Assembly (NCBI GenBank): GCA_003388505.1
Contig: QQVO01000060.1
Span: 124,001-188,000 of the forward strand
Direction of reading: 5' to 3'
DNA from: Planctomycetota bacterium
GTDB taxonomy: Bacteria; Planctomycetota; Planctomycetia; Planctomycetales; Planctomycetaceae
Length of the DNA: 64,000 bases
Part shown: positions 1-7,493 of the stretch, piece by piece
How positions within the stretch are numbered: the stretch's first letter is position 1
Layout: the number at the start of each line of letters is the position of its first letter
Made by a program: the position numbers and the translations under genes
Notes under the pieces: generated by a model
What the model was told of the DNA's origin: nothing
What the model saw: the letters and a program-made list of their open reading frames with translations, nothing else
Databases searched by the model: none

Positions 1-262
1 CTTCTTCGCAAGACATCCGCCAAAACGTATTGACCTGAATTGGGCGAATCCATATCGTCCCGCCGCTCGGTCGACGCCACGAGGGCCGCAGGCCGACAAG
101 AGGCACGTTTCGTCCGCCGTCACTTCAGAATGCGGGCAGTTCGGCCTCGCCGCCGGCACGGATGTCAGCGTCGACCGAACCTTTTTCCAACAGGAGCCAG
201 TCCTCCCGACTTTCCGAGACCAATCGCCCCCGGAAATGGCTTGAGTCCTCCGCCCCCCTGGG

Positions 263-284
263 ACTCGCTGTTTCCGGGTTTTTT
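263..284 (+). repeat. left attachment-site repeat (attL candidate)
   Basis: These 22 bases begin ACTCGCTG, continue TTTCCGGG and end in a run of T, and are identical to 8836-8857. The copy lies about 150 bp outside the first cargo gene. Its GC-rich part followed by a T run could also be the 3' end of a terminator, a common target for integration, but no upstream stem or RNA gene was recognised. Confidence 0.7.
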
Positions 285-321
285 TGTTAAATCGCCTGAA
301 AAAACGGCTAAAATGTGCACT

Positions 322-341
322 GGTGTCCCGTGGGTGTCCCG
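322..341 (+). promoter_or_regulatory. paired GGTGTCCCG motifs, possible integrase arm sites (left)
   Basis: GGTGTCCCG occurs at 322-330 and again at 333-341, an 11-bp period of about one helical turn. The same pair with the same spacing recurs at 8686-8694 and 8697-8705, just upstream of the integrase start. Matching paired motifs at both ends of an element suggest arm-type binding sites for the integrase or excisionase. That role is inferred. Confidence 0.5.
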
Positions 342-433
342 AATCGCCTGAAAATCGGTCAAAAACTGCCATCTTGGCGGAATGCAGACCGACCTGATCA
401 AGCCCATTCGCTGGCAGCTTTGGCGACGGTAGA

Positions 434-733
434 ATGCCGGCCATGCAGATCAACGCCCTCTACTTCGACGTTGAGCCCGTGAAGTCCCCCCGGAGCGAAT
501 CCGGCACGTTCCTCGTGGTGTGGCCGCTCGACAGCGGCGACGGGAAGTGGACGCACAACGCCCACCCCGACCGGACCGTGATGGACGCGCACGCCGGCGA
601 CGTGCTGGTCAACAAGCGCACTCCGTACCGGGTCCGCGCCGTGAAGGTCTACCGGTCGTCGCTCTGCCGTGATGAAACGTCTCATCCGTGGTGTCAGTCC
701 GTCAGAGAGTGCATTGATGGCGCCGGCCGGTAG
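434..733 (+). CDS. hypothetical protein, element cargo
   Basis: This 99-residue protein is not recognised. It has a compact beta-rich look (FLVVWPLDSG, AGDVLVNKRTPYRVRAVKVYRSS) and no signal peptide or membrane segment. Its 3' end overlaps the start of the next gene, and a third small gene overlaps that one, so the three probably form one translationally coupled operon at the left end of the element. Either M1 or M4 could be the start. Confidence comes from the operon layout and codon use rather than from homology. Confidence 0.5.
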   Translation: MPAMQINALYFDVEPVKSPRSESGTFLVVWPLDSGDGKWTHNAHPDRTVMDAHAGDVLVNKRTPYRVRAVKVYRSSLCRDETSHPWCQSVRECIDGAGR

Positions 734-1109
734 GAACAGATCGAAGCGTACCGTCTGCCTCTGGGCGCTTGGGGCGTTTTTGCTCACGGTTCACTACGTT
801 CTGAGCTACGCGCCGGCCTACCGCGTCATGCGGGACTGGAACGGCGATCTGCTGCCATGGGGCGGCTACTGGTGGGTTTACCGACCGGTCGATGTCCTGA
901 TTGACGAGACGCCGCTGCAACGCCCCCTGATGGCGTGGGCGGACGTCTGCGGCGTCCGGGATGAGTTTGACTTCGCGATGTTTGTGCGATCCTCTCGCAG
1001 TTGGGACGCGGAAAACTACACACTTGAGCGACAACTGATTCTCGGGGAAGACGGATACGAGGATCGGATTCAGGAGATACGCGATGAAATCTCGCTCGAT
1101 GAACCGTGA
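717..1109 (+). CDS. hypothetical membrane-anchored protein, element cargo
   Basis: About 130 residues. One hydrophobic segment near the N-terminus (LWALGAFLLTVHYVLSYAP, about residues 13-31) follows a basic stretch, so the protein is probably anchored in the cytoplasmic membrane or exported. The rest is aromatic-rich and acidic (LLPWGGYWWVYRPVDVLID, then PLMAWADVCGVRDEFDF). I recall similar short proteins from planctomycete genomes but know no function. The frame is open back to a GTG at 669. ATG 717 is preferred because it puts the basic residues directly before the hydrophobic segment and reduces overlap with the upstream gene. Confidence 0.55.
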   Translation: MAPAGRNRSKRTVCLWALGAFLLTVHYVLSYAPAYRVMRDWNGDLLPWGGYWWVYRPVDVLIDETPLQRPLMAWADVCGVRDEFDFAMFVRSSRSWDAENYTLERQLILGEDGYEDRIQEIRDEISLDEP

Positions 1110-1245
1110 ACGTATCACGGTTGAGAAGTTGCACGGCCACTGGTCCGCGTGGTTCTCTGGAATGCCGCAGTTCGCGTTCGGCGGAGCGACGCCGGCGGAG
1201 TCAGTCGATCGGCTGGTAGGTTTCTGCATGAATCATGATCGCTGA
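1084..1245 (+). CDS. small HicB-like N-terminal domain protein
   Basis: This 53-codon ORF starts at ATG 1084 after a good ribosome binding site (AGGAG at 1072-1076) and overlaps the end of the previous gene by 26 bases. The product has the pattern WSAWFSGMPQFAFGG followed by TPAESVDRL. This resembles the HicB/UPF0150 fold, where a beta hairpin ending in GG-x-TP-x-E-A precedes a helix. HicB proteins are usually antitoxins with a HicA partner. No HicA-like ORF is evident next to it, so it may be a stand-alone member. ATG 1099 is an alternative start. Confidence 0.55.
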   Translation: MKSRSMNRERITVEKLHGHWSAWFSGMPQFAFGGATPAESVDRLVGFCMNHDR

Positions 1246-1706
1246 CGGGGTCATTCGCCGGCCCCCACTGTCGTGATTGCAAGGCTCACTCCCCCGCCGC
1301 CCTGTCTCGCGCGCACGCGAGCAAGGTACTCGTAAACCCGACAAGCTGCTTGTCACCTTTCTGCCCTGTCTCGCGCGCGCACGCGAGCAAGGTATCTTTC
1401 GCAGGTTCGGGCACTGACCGAGTATTTGCGCTTGAGTTCCGCTTTGATCTTACCCTTTCAAAGCCCCTGAGATACGAGCATCGCCGTGAAGTCGATTCGC
1501 TCCTCAAGGTCTTTCCCTGGGGTCTGTCCGGGGTTGGAAACCTTTCGCTTATCTTGCATCGATTCAACCTTGCTGGTGGTGTCCACAACCGCGCTCCGGT
1601 CGCCACGACCACCGCAGGCTACTTGGGACTCTCGTCCGCCGTTACTCTATGTGCGGGACCATTCGGTCACCGCAACTTCTCAATGTCAACTCAAGGGAGG
1701 GCTCTC
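1246..1706. other. intergenic stretch with tandem palindromic repeats
   Basis: No gene is supported here. An open frame runs through from 1350 into the lipoprotein gene, but the stretch before 1707 has no protein character and the lipoprotein has its own ribosome binding site. The notable content is the repeat pair at 1300-1394. Confidence 0.6.
1300..1394. repeat. two direct copies of a ~30-bp palindromic repeat
   Basis: Copy one (1300-1328) and copy two (1364-1394) share CCCTGTCTCGCGCGC, then ACGCGAGCAAGGTA, differing by one extra GC in the second copy. Each carries a CTCGCG/CGCGAG inverted repeat that can form a hairpin. A small hairpin ACAAG-CTG-CTTGT sits between them. With only two copies this is not a CRISPR array; operator or transcript-processing roles are possible. 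Confidence 0.6.
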
Positions 1707-2273
1707 ATGCGCTGGAGACTGTTTACCGCTGGTTTGATCTTCGCGTGTTCCGGATGCTCCGGTTCCGCTCCCCCGGAAGCGCCGCCGGAAAGTTCCGTGT
1801 CACTGAGCGAGCACATGGACGCGCTCGAAGCCGAACGGGGGCGACGGGCTGCGGTTGAGGCGCAACTCGCTGAGGCGTCTGAAGCACTGGACGCCGCCCA
1901 GGCCGACATTGAGTCTCTAATCGCAAAGCAGACGGAGCAGGACGAGCGGATCGCAGAACTGGTGGCGTTGATCGATGGCTACAATTCCGCGCAGGACGAG
2001 TTGGCGGAGGCTCAGAAAGCGGTCGACGAGGAGCGGCTTGTGCGGCGCAAGCAGGTCGAACTCGGACGCATGACGGAGGTGGAATTCGCCGAGTTTGAAC
2101 ACCTCGCCAACAAGGCGAAGGAAGGCGAGCAACTGAATCGCAACGAATTACGGAGACTGGAACAGTTAGCGCCATTGAACACTCGGGAGTATGTCGAACA
2201 GGAATTCGCAAAGCACGGTGTGTCTTATCTGGAGGCGGCGTTGATGGTTGAACCCGAGACGGAACCCGAATGA
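1707..2273 (+). CDS. coiled-coil lipoprotein
   Basis: 188 residues. A short basic start and hydrophobic stretch lead to a lipobox-like site (IFACSGCSG, about residues 13-21), so it is probably lipid-anchored. It continues with a proline-rich spacer and a long charged helix (about residues 37-120, rich in AEA, EAL and DEL) that should form a coiled coil. The C-terminal 60 residues look globular and acidic. Start 1707 is chosen for the AGGGAGG ribosome binding site at 1694-1700. It lies within the element as the last plus-strand cargo gene. Function unknown; an envelope role is inferred from the lipobox only. Confidence 0.65.
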   Translation: MRWRLFTAGLIFACSGCSGSAPPEAPPESSVSLSEHMDALEAERGRRAAVEAQLAEASEALDAAQADIESLIAKQTEQDERIAELVALIDGYNSAQDELAEAQKAVDEERLVRRKQVELGRMTEVEFAEFEHLANKAKEGEQLNRNELRRLEQLAPLNTREYVEQEFAKHGVSYLEAALMVEPETEPE

Positions 2274-2520
2274 TCTACAAAGGTCCGGTCGACTCGTAGC
2301 CGGTGCGGCCGCCGGGGCTGATCATGGTGGGGTGTGTTCCGCCGAGACCGAGCACCGCGTGGCCGCCGGTCACGATCAAGTCATCCTGTCCAAAGGCATT
2401 GGATCGCGCCAGCTTCCCCCACCAGGGGACAGCGCCGGAGGAGTCGATGTCGATCAGCCATGATGTTCCCCATGAGTGATGACTACGGGGCGCGCTGTAC
2501 GTGCCAACGGTGGATGACTC

Positions 2521-2862
2521 TCACGGCAGGCCATCCGGAAAGCCGTACTCTTCCGGGGACTGCAAGACGGAGAGAATCGCGATCAGTTCGGGGTGTGAGT
2601 CTTGGAATGCTCGGGCGTGCTGCAGCGTTCTCTGAATTAGCTGCTCTTCCCCAATCTTGCCGTTGATCCAATCGTCAGCCGTGCGGCTGAACACCTGCAG
2701 GGCGATCTGCCCCAGTTCGGCGACTTCGAGTTTGTCGTGATCGTCGTTCTCAGCCGCCCGCCGGCGGATCTGTTCAAACTCTTCGCGGAGTTCATGCACC
2801 CGTCGCAACAATCCGGATTGCATGGTGGCTCTCGTCACTCGCTCTGTCGTTCCGTCCGGCAT
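2521..2862 (-). CDS. hypothetical protein, element
   Basis: 113 residues, mostly alpha-helical and charged, with no membrane segment and no recognised family. The N-terminal half (LLRRVHELREEFEQIRRRA) looks like an amphipathic helix. Its start overlaps the end of the upstream gene by 28 bases, placing it as the last gene of the minus-strand element operon. The gap to the convergent lipoprotein gene (2274-2520) holds nothing I can support. Confidence 0.55.
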   Translation of the reverse strand: MPDGTTERVTRATMQSGLLRRVHELREEFEQIRRRAAENDDHDKLEVAELGQIALQVFSRTADDWINGKIGEEQLIQRTLQHARAFQDSHPELIAILSVLQSPEEYGFPDGLP

Positions 2863-3194
2863 GGCTCATCCTTTGCTGTGGAAGTGACGTTGCGACGGCG
2901 CGCGTTGAGAACCTCCATAAACTCTGGGGTGATTTTCTTGAGCGTCTCTCTGTTCGGATTCGAGTCGAGGAGGGTATTGACCAGGTGCTCGACGGCGCGG
3001 GCGGCGTCGTGTGAGCCCTTTGCCGAGTTGATGATGCGGAGACCTTTCTCATCGAAGCGGTTGACGAAGCGGTTGTAGTCCCTGGGGGAAAGGTGTTTCT
3101 TCAAAACGGAGAGCAGCGAGTCGACGACTCTGCGCGCCATGAGCCTCGCGCGAAGATGTTTATCCAACCGATGAATGCGGCTACCGATGTTCAT
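2835..3194 (-). CDS. hypothetical helical protein, element
   Basis: 119 residues, basic and helical (DKHLRARLMARRVVDSLLS, then DYNRFVNRFDEKGLRIIN), without membrane segments or cysteine clusters. It overlaps the HTH-protein gene upstream by 14 bases and the next gene downstream by 28 bases, so the three are probably one transcript. I do not recognise the family. A role in nucleic-acid handling would be a guess from charge and context. Confidence 0.55.
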   Translation of the reverse strand: MNIGSRIHRLDKHLRARLMARRVVDSLLSVLKKHLSPRDYNRFVNRFDEKGLRIINSAKGSHDAARAVEHLVNTLLDSNPNRETLKKITPEFMEVLNARRRNVTSTAKDEPCRTERQSE

Positions 3195-3555
3195 TGACGA
3201 TCCGCTCCAATTCCGCGAGCCGTTTCTCGTGATCGTTCAGTTCCCGGAGCCTGACCGCGTGCTCGATGATCGACCGGGCGGCGGACAGTTGCACCGATTC
3301 CGAGTCCGCCTCGAGTAGTTCCTTGAGTGTGTCGATCGCCGAGTCCATCGCCGCCGACATCTTCGCGGCTGCAGAATCGAACATCGCGGCGCGTGCCTGG
3401 GAGACCTGCTCACAGAACGCCCGGTCCTCAAGCCGGCGGTGGACGGTTCGATCGCTGAAGCCGGATAAGCGCGCGGACTCGGCGACCGTCTCGCCCCGTG
3501 CCAGGGAGTCGATCAGGACCGTTTCGTCTCGCTTCTGTCGCGGTTTCGTTGCCAT
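3181..3555 (-). CDS. HTH protein resembling phage terminase small subunits
   Basis: 124 residues. The N-terminal part contains a helix-turn-helix (LARGETVAESARLSGFSDRT, about residues 15-34, followed by VHRRLED). A helical region follows (MDSAIDTLKELLEADS, then SAARSIIEHAVRLRE) and a short coiled-coil tail. The arrangement resembles phage HTH/terminase-small-subunit-like proteins of the phBC6A51 type, recalled from family knowledge. No large terminase is present, so it may instead be a DNA-binding regulator. Start 3555 is the first ATG after the overlapping upstream reading frame and gives the expected length. Confidence 0.55.
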   Translation of the reverse strand: MATKPRQKRDETVLIDSLARGETVAESARLSGFSDRTVHRRLEDRAFCEQVSQARAAMFDSAAAKMSAAMDSAIDTLKELLEADSESVQLSAARSIIEHAVRLRELNDHEKRLAELERIVNEHR

Positions 3556-3565
3556 TTTCTGCCAT

Positions 3566-3907
3566 TTACCCCGCCGCGGATTCCTGTTGACTCGCCTGCC
3601 ACGCCAGGAACAGTTGGACAATCGCCGGCTGTTCTTTCTCTGCACATTCGACGCAGACAGGCTTTTGCGTTGTGGCGTTAACGAGTTGAGGCCCATCGTC
3701 GAGCCACAGCGGATTCTTCCTGCACAGAGAGCACGGCAGTCTCCACAAGTGATTGAGGTTCTCAATCACGATCCGCTTTTTGTAGACGGGCATCGTCGAG
3801 AAGTCGGGGATTCGATACCCGCACTGACCGCACGTGAGTTCCCCCGGATTGAAGCACGTGAACTGCCCACCGCAGCGTACGCATTCTTGTGCCTGTTCGG
3901 TCGCCAT
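3566..3907 (-). CDS. multi-CxxC zinc-ribbon protein, element
   Basis: 113 residues with four cysteine pairs in order: CVRC (about 9-12), CGQC (about 26-29), CSLC (about 59-62) and CVEC (about 81-84). Two zinc ribbons or one composite treble-clef fold are likely. Such small zinc proteins are common in phages and mobile elements and may bind nucleic acid or a partner protein; the target is unknown. Start 3907 (MATEQAQECVRC) is preferred over an upstream in-frame ATG at 3967 because the added residues have no domain character. Confidence 0.6.
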   Translation of the reverse strand: MATEQAQECVRCGGQFTCFNPGELTCGQCGYRIPDFSTMPVYKKRIVIENLNHLWRLPCSLCRKNPLWLDDGPQLVNATTQKPVCVECAEKEQPAIVQLFLAWQASQQESAAG

Positions 3908-4046
3908 CGGTTCGTCCTTCGCTTCGTGGTGTTGCTTGCTCTCAAATCGCCCGTCTCGTTGCGCCACAGCCCCGCTGTGAGGCTTCGACTGGCTCGGACA
4001 GTTCAGTCATCGTCTCCGGCGTCCCCGTCGCGTTCTGCGGCGTTTC

Positions 4047-4601
4047 CTAGACCCGTACACTTCGAGCCACCGCGAACCGTCCGCGTTGACCGGTCGCCAG
4101 CCCGCTGAGCCACGCCACCGCGTCCAGGTAGCTCGCTTCAACGTACAGCACGAGGCCGAACTGGTCCCGTACCTGATAGCCGTCTCCGTCGCGTGTGATG
4201 GTCATCGGTTTGGAAAATGGTAAGCCGGACTTACCATTTTTCTTTCCGCGTCCCTTCTCTTCCGGTGACTTTGCTGGCATCAACTCACCCAGCTTGGCCT
4301 TGATCTTCAGGACGCCGAGTGCAATCGGCCGTTCCACTTCGACGCCGGCCTTAAGCCTTTCGGCGTACTGCTGCATCGTAGCGGCCTTATCGAGAAGCCC
4401 CTTGGCCTCCTCGACTGTCTCTATCGTGCAAAGCATCTGGTCAACGCGATCTGGAAACGCGATGCACTGATTCGCAAATGACTTGGTAATCAACTCATCG
4501 GTCGCTTTCCTTTCTCTGAGACTGTCAGCACGTGGGTCGTGGGTCGTTCCACGCGGCAGGTGGACGTGGGCGTCCCCTACGTAGTAGGGACGCACACGCA
4601 C
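4047..4601 (-). CDS. hypothetical protein with ParB-accessory-like helical region
   Basis: The open frame is 184 residues, but the first ~45 look non-coding, so the true start may lie near residues 40-57. The central region (VEEAKGLLDKAATMQQYAER, then ALGVLKIKAKLGELM) resembles the helical segment seen in plasmid and phage replication or ParB-like proteins that read KAEAIRxYA...RAxRxAGELL. A lysine-rich linker and a C-terminal beta-like segment follow. It lies directly downstream of the RepA-like ATPase, across the CCCACGT repeats, so a role in replication or its control is plausible but inferred. Confidence 0.5.
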   Translation of the reverse strand: MRVRPYYVGDAHVHLPRGTTHDPRADSLRERKATDELITKSFANQCIAFPDRVDQMLCTIETVEEAKGLLDKAATMQQYAERLKAGVEVERPIALGVLKIKAKLGELMPAKSPEEKGRGKKNGKSGLPFSKPMTITRDGDGYQVRDQFGLVLYVEASYLDAVAWLSGLATGQRGRFAVARSVRV

Positions 4602-4658
4602 CGCGCGACGCCAAGTTACTCACGTGGGCCGCCCACGTAATCGCCCACGTGCCCACGT
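4529..4658. promoter_or_regulatory. cluster of CCCACGT (ACGTGGG) repeats, candidate origin or operator
   Basis: The motif occurs at least six times: CACGTGGG at 4529-4536, a tandem CGTGGGT at 4531-4544, ACGTGGGC at 4564-4571, CACGTGGGC at 4621-4629, then GCCCACGT at 4631-4638, 4643-4650 and 4651-4658. The two tandem copies at 4643-4658 are contiguous and run into the stop codon of the RepA-like gene. The palindromic core CACGTG is present twice. Iteron-like repeats next to a replication ATPase suggest a replication origin or an autoregulatory operator; the function is inferred. Confidence 0.5.
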
Positions 4659-5833
4659 CAGTCGTTGGACTTGCACAGTGAATACTCACGGCACTCGTTT
4701 CCCCGTTTCTTGACAGACTCCCACGTGATATCACCGGACGCCTCGAGCCCGTCCAGCAGCCGATCCAGCACTCCCCGGCTCAGTCCGGTCTTCCCCCTGA
4801 GAACACGTGCAGTCGCCGATTCCTTCACCAGAACGTCCAGAATCTTTCGCTTGCCCTCGGTGTCCCGCTCGCGTTGGTTCTGCTCACCCTGAGTCAGCCG
4901 CCCCTTCAGCTTCGTGGGGTCGATGTCGTTCGCCGGCTTCCACAATGGGAACTGCCACCGCAGCCCCACCGGTTCAACCGGAGCGAATGAACGCACGGCC
5001 GCGTCCAGAACCACAACGCCATTCTCTTCGTGCTCCCGTAAAACCAGGTGACAATCAGCGGCCCGAGATTGCGCCCCGGCTCCGGCCCCCACGTCGGTTG
5101 TGCGCTTGTCGGACTGACTCCCCTTGCTGCTGTGATGCACCATCACGATCGCCGCGCCGGTCTGATCGGCGTAGGAGTCCACCCGGTTGTAGAAATGCGT
5201 CTCAGCGGCGTTGTCGTTCTCTGAACTGGCCTCGCCGATCATGCGGTACTTCGCGTCGATGATGATTGCTTTGAACGTGCCCGGCTCGATGCGGCAGAAC
5301 ACTTCCGCCATCTCGTGAATGCTGCGGAGGTTGCCGCGCAGGGGGATGATTTCCAGGTCGTTCTCGTAGTCGGCCGGCTCAATGTTCATGGCCGCCGCGA
5401 CTTTCGGGATGCGATACGCCAGCGTTTCGCGGTGTAGCTCGTTGTCGATCAGCAACACCTTGCCACGCGTCGTCTTGAACTTCCCCAGCCAGAAGCGCCC
5501 GTTGTTGATGCTGAGCGCCAGAGAGTAGGCGAGCCACGACTTGCCCACCTTCGACGACGAAATCAGGTTGGCCGTTTCACCGGCGCGGAAGAGTCCATCC
5601 ACGACAGGGGGCTTCAGGTTGGGATACTGGTCGCGCAGGTCAGCAAACGTGAACCACTCCACCCGGCCTGCAGGGCGCTCGCCGTTGACTGTCGGTTCCG
5701 GTTCAATCTCGTTGCTCGTCATGAACGCCCGCCCGTTGTCGGCCATCCACGCCGGAGTGTCGCGCCCGTCCCACCGGTCGTCGTCATCGGGCGGCGCGGG
5801 CTTCATACCCGCGTTGTGCTCGTCTAGAATCAT
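4658..5833 (-). CDS. RepA-like AAA ATPase (AAA_25), element replication
   Basis: 391 residues. The core is a RecA-fold ATPase of the RepA/AAA_25 type found in plasmids and phages. The Walker A stretch is NLISSSKVGKSW (about residues 92-103), a variant of the usual G-rich loop. Walker B is AIIIDAKYRM, and the sensor-like motif IVMVHHSSKGS follows. The C-terminal ~60 residues look like a winged-helix domain (LRGKTGLSRGVLDRLLDGLE). Start 5833 is supported by a GGGAGGA ribosome binding site about 8 bases upstream. These ATPases act as hexameric helicases or loaders at origins; the adjacent repeat cluster is the likely target. Confidence 0.75.
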   Translation of the reverse strand: MILDEHNAGMKPAPPDDDDRWDGRDTPAWMADNGRAFMTSNEIEPEPTVNGERPAGRVEWFTFADLRDQYPNLKPPVVDGLFRAGETANLISSSKVGKSWLAYSLALSINNGRFWLGKFKTTRGKVLLIDNELHRETLAYRIPKVAAAMNIEPADYENDLEIIPLRGNLRSIHEMAEVFCRIEPGTFKAIIIDAKYRMIGEASSENDNAAETHFYNRVDSYADQTGAAIVMVHHSSKGSQSDKRTTDVGAGAGAQSRAADCHLVLREHEENGVVVLDAAVRSFAPVEPVGLRWQFPLWKPANDIDPTKLKGRLTQGEQNQRERDTEGKRKILDVLVKESATARVLRGKTGLSRGVLDRLLDGLEASGDITWESVKKRGNECREYSLCKSND

Positions 5834-5909
5834 CGCTGTCCTCCCGTGACACTTGCCGCGTCCGTTCATCCCACAACAGCGAACGGCGCGGCGTTCTGCG
5901 TTGGTGGGG

Positions 5910-6149
5910 TCAATCGTCGATCTCGGACGCGCAGCGCACGCGGCGGGAAGCGATCCATTCATCCAGGTCTGAGATGAGATACCAGACCTTCGCGCCAACC
6001 TTGATGAACGGCGGACCGCCGCCCTTCGTGGCCCAGGAACACATCGTGGCGTATGAAGCCCCGACGTAATCCGCAGCGCCTTGGCGGTTCACCTTCGGCG
6101 GCGGAGGAGGCGGAGGCGGGACTGCTTCCCGAAGTTGCGTCTCTTTCAT
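5910..6149 (-). CDS. excisionase/AlpA-like HTH protein
   Basis: 79 residues. An unusual run of eight prolines (about 12-19) precedes a MerR/AlpA-type winged helix: VNRQGAADYVGASYATMCSW (about 20-39), GGPPFIKVGAKVWYLISDLD and EWIASRR. The pattern 'tRkeAAdylgvs...W...g..PpfiKvG.rv.Y...dLdeWi' is typical of excisionases and AlpA regulators. It lies upstream of the RepA-like gene and downstream of the integrase group, as expected for a directionality factor. An upstream in-frame ATG at 6173 would add eight residues. Confidence 0.75.
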   Translation of the reverse strand: MKETQLREAVPPPPPPPPKVNRQGAADYVGASYATMCSWATKGGGPPFIKVGAKVWYLISDLDEWIASRRVRCASEIDD

Positions 6150-6298
6150 TCGTCTTGCTCCAATGACGTACAAGGTGGTGACGTCGTTCAGAGCAAACTA
6201 CTGACGCGAACTCAGCGGTCAATTGCGATCACGAGAGAATCAGCGGACTCTCTGAGACTAGCGCACTTCTAAGCGCGTGCGCGCACTTCTGCGCACGT

Positions 6299-7321
6299 TC
6301 ACGCACCTGACGAATTGGCTTTGACTGTCTGTGATCGCAGATCAGCCAGTGTCTTTTCTGCTTCGCGGAAACGTTGGTCAGTCTTGAAGAACAGGCTGAA
6401 TGTCCCGCCGATTTCCTTGCGCCCCCACATCGACTGACGGTTGTGCGTCTTCACCAAATGGGCGTCGAGATTTCTTGGCTGTCCAGCGCGAATGGCCTTC
6501 GCCAGTTCCATCTTTGTCCCATTGAGTGGGCCGGCCCAACCCTGCGGCGGAGACTCCCCAGGTGAATGCCACGGGGAGACGTCGGAGTCGCACTGGCTCT
6601 CCGAGTCGTGCTCTCTCTGTTCGGCCTCATACGCTTCCTGAATACGGTCGAGGCGGCCGTCTATTTTGCCCGCGATGCGTTCGACATCTCGCAACTGTTC
6701 CGCATCGACCAAGACCGGCGCGCCGGCTTGAGTGTCATCCGGTTTTGGATTCACGAACTCCCGCCATGCTGACTGACCGAATCCGCGCTCAACGGCAGCT
6801 TGGGGGATGATCTCCCGGAACATGAAGGCGAAGTGACAATCGAAACCCGAGCCGGTGAGCGGATCGATCGACTGTCGAAGCTCATCGACTTTGGCGTCGT
6901 TTTTGGCCGCGCACTTGAAGCGATCGACGGCGACTTCCGCGGCCTGGGACTCCGGTGTGTCTCTTTCGCCAGTGTCGATCTCGTCGAGGAAGTCGAGGCC
7001 GATCTCTTCGCGCATTACTTGTGCGAGCGCGACAACCAGCCGGGCCCATTCCGCATGAGATTCAGACGATCCGTCATGTTCGTGTGACCGCACGTCCCGG
7101 CACGCGCTGAGCACGCGATCAAGACGCTGCTTTCGTTCTTCGATCGCCCGACTGGATTCCTCCCAGCGCTCGCGTTCGATCTGCTGCCGCGTCTTCTCTG
7201 GCGTCTGTGCGGCGTCACCCGTGCGCGTGTCGCCCCCCGGACCCCCCGGCTTTGCCTGTCGCTTCACCGAAGGTTTCTGAGGCCGTGCACGCGCGGCCTT
7301 CGCCTTGCGTTTCTTCGCCAT
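6299..7321 (-). CDS. hypothetical lysine-rich protein, element
   Basis: 340 residues. The N-terminus is very basic (KKRKAKAARARPQ), followed by a glycine-rich linker and a charged helical region (RQQIERERWEESSRAIEERK). The middle contains a segment (about 150-200) with no known motif, and the C-terminal ~70 residues (NLDAHLVKTHNRQSMWGRK, then FSLFFKTDQRFREAEKTLAD) could be a small DNA-binding fold. A GGAAGG sequence about 10 bases upstream supports start 7321. It sits between integrase and excisionase genes. I do not recognise it; nucleic-acid binding is inferred from charge. Confidence 0.6.
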   Translation of the reverse strand: MAKKRKAKAARARPQKPSVKRQAKPGGPGGDTRTGDAAQTPEKTRQQIERERWEESSRAIEERKQRLDRVLSACRDVRSHEHDGSSESHAEWARLVVALAQVMREEIGLDFLDEIDTGERDTPESQAAEVAVDRFKCAAKNDAKVDELRQSIDPLTGSGFDCHFAFMFREIIPQAAVERGFGQSAWREFVNPKPDDTQAGAPVLVDAEQLRDVERIAGKIDGRLDRIQEAYEAEQREHDSESQCDSDVSPWHSPGESPPQGWAGPLNGTKMELAKAIRAGQPRNLDAHLVKTHNRQSMWGRKEIGGTFSLFFKTDQRFREAEKTLADLRSQTVKANSSGA

Positions 7322-7493
7322 AGCGCCCTTGCCTTCCCGCCCCCGCCATCCGTGCCAGTGAGACAAGAGGCGCGGCCGCCGCCGGCAAGGGCATGCAGAT
7401 GCGGCTGACGGGCTGCAGACCCGGGCCGCGCCATGGTCATTCTACGGGTCGTGGGACTATTGAGCGAGCCGTTGTTCGCGGGCTTGAGCGCCA

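Larger units (their letters stand above)
1..433. other. left flank and left end of the integrated element, no gene called
   Basis: No convincing complete gene lies here. The first codons read open on the plus strand and stop at 31-33, so the tail of an upstream gene is possible but cannot be judged from ten residues. The stretch holds the left copy of the 22-bp direct repeat (263-284), two imperfect direct repeats beginning AATCGCCTGAAAA (290-313 and 342-365) and the paired GGTGTCCCG motifs (322-341). These are the kind of sites expected at an attachment region. The two small overlapping ORFs here have no recognisable protein character. Confidence 0.6.

Noticed and set aside
263..284. The 22-bp repeat as part of a tRNA or tmRNA 3' end
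   Set aside because: Neither flank folds into a cloverleaf or shows the tmRNA T-arm; the integration target remains unknown.
1300..1394. Possible CRISPR array
   Set aside because: Only two copies, unequal in length, with no cas genes anywhere in the window.
1350..1706. Extension of the lipoprotein frame upstream to 1350
   Set aside because: The added 119 residues lack domain character, and the lipobox signal with its own AGGGAGG ribosome site begins at 1707.
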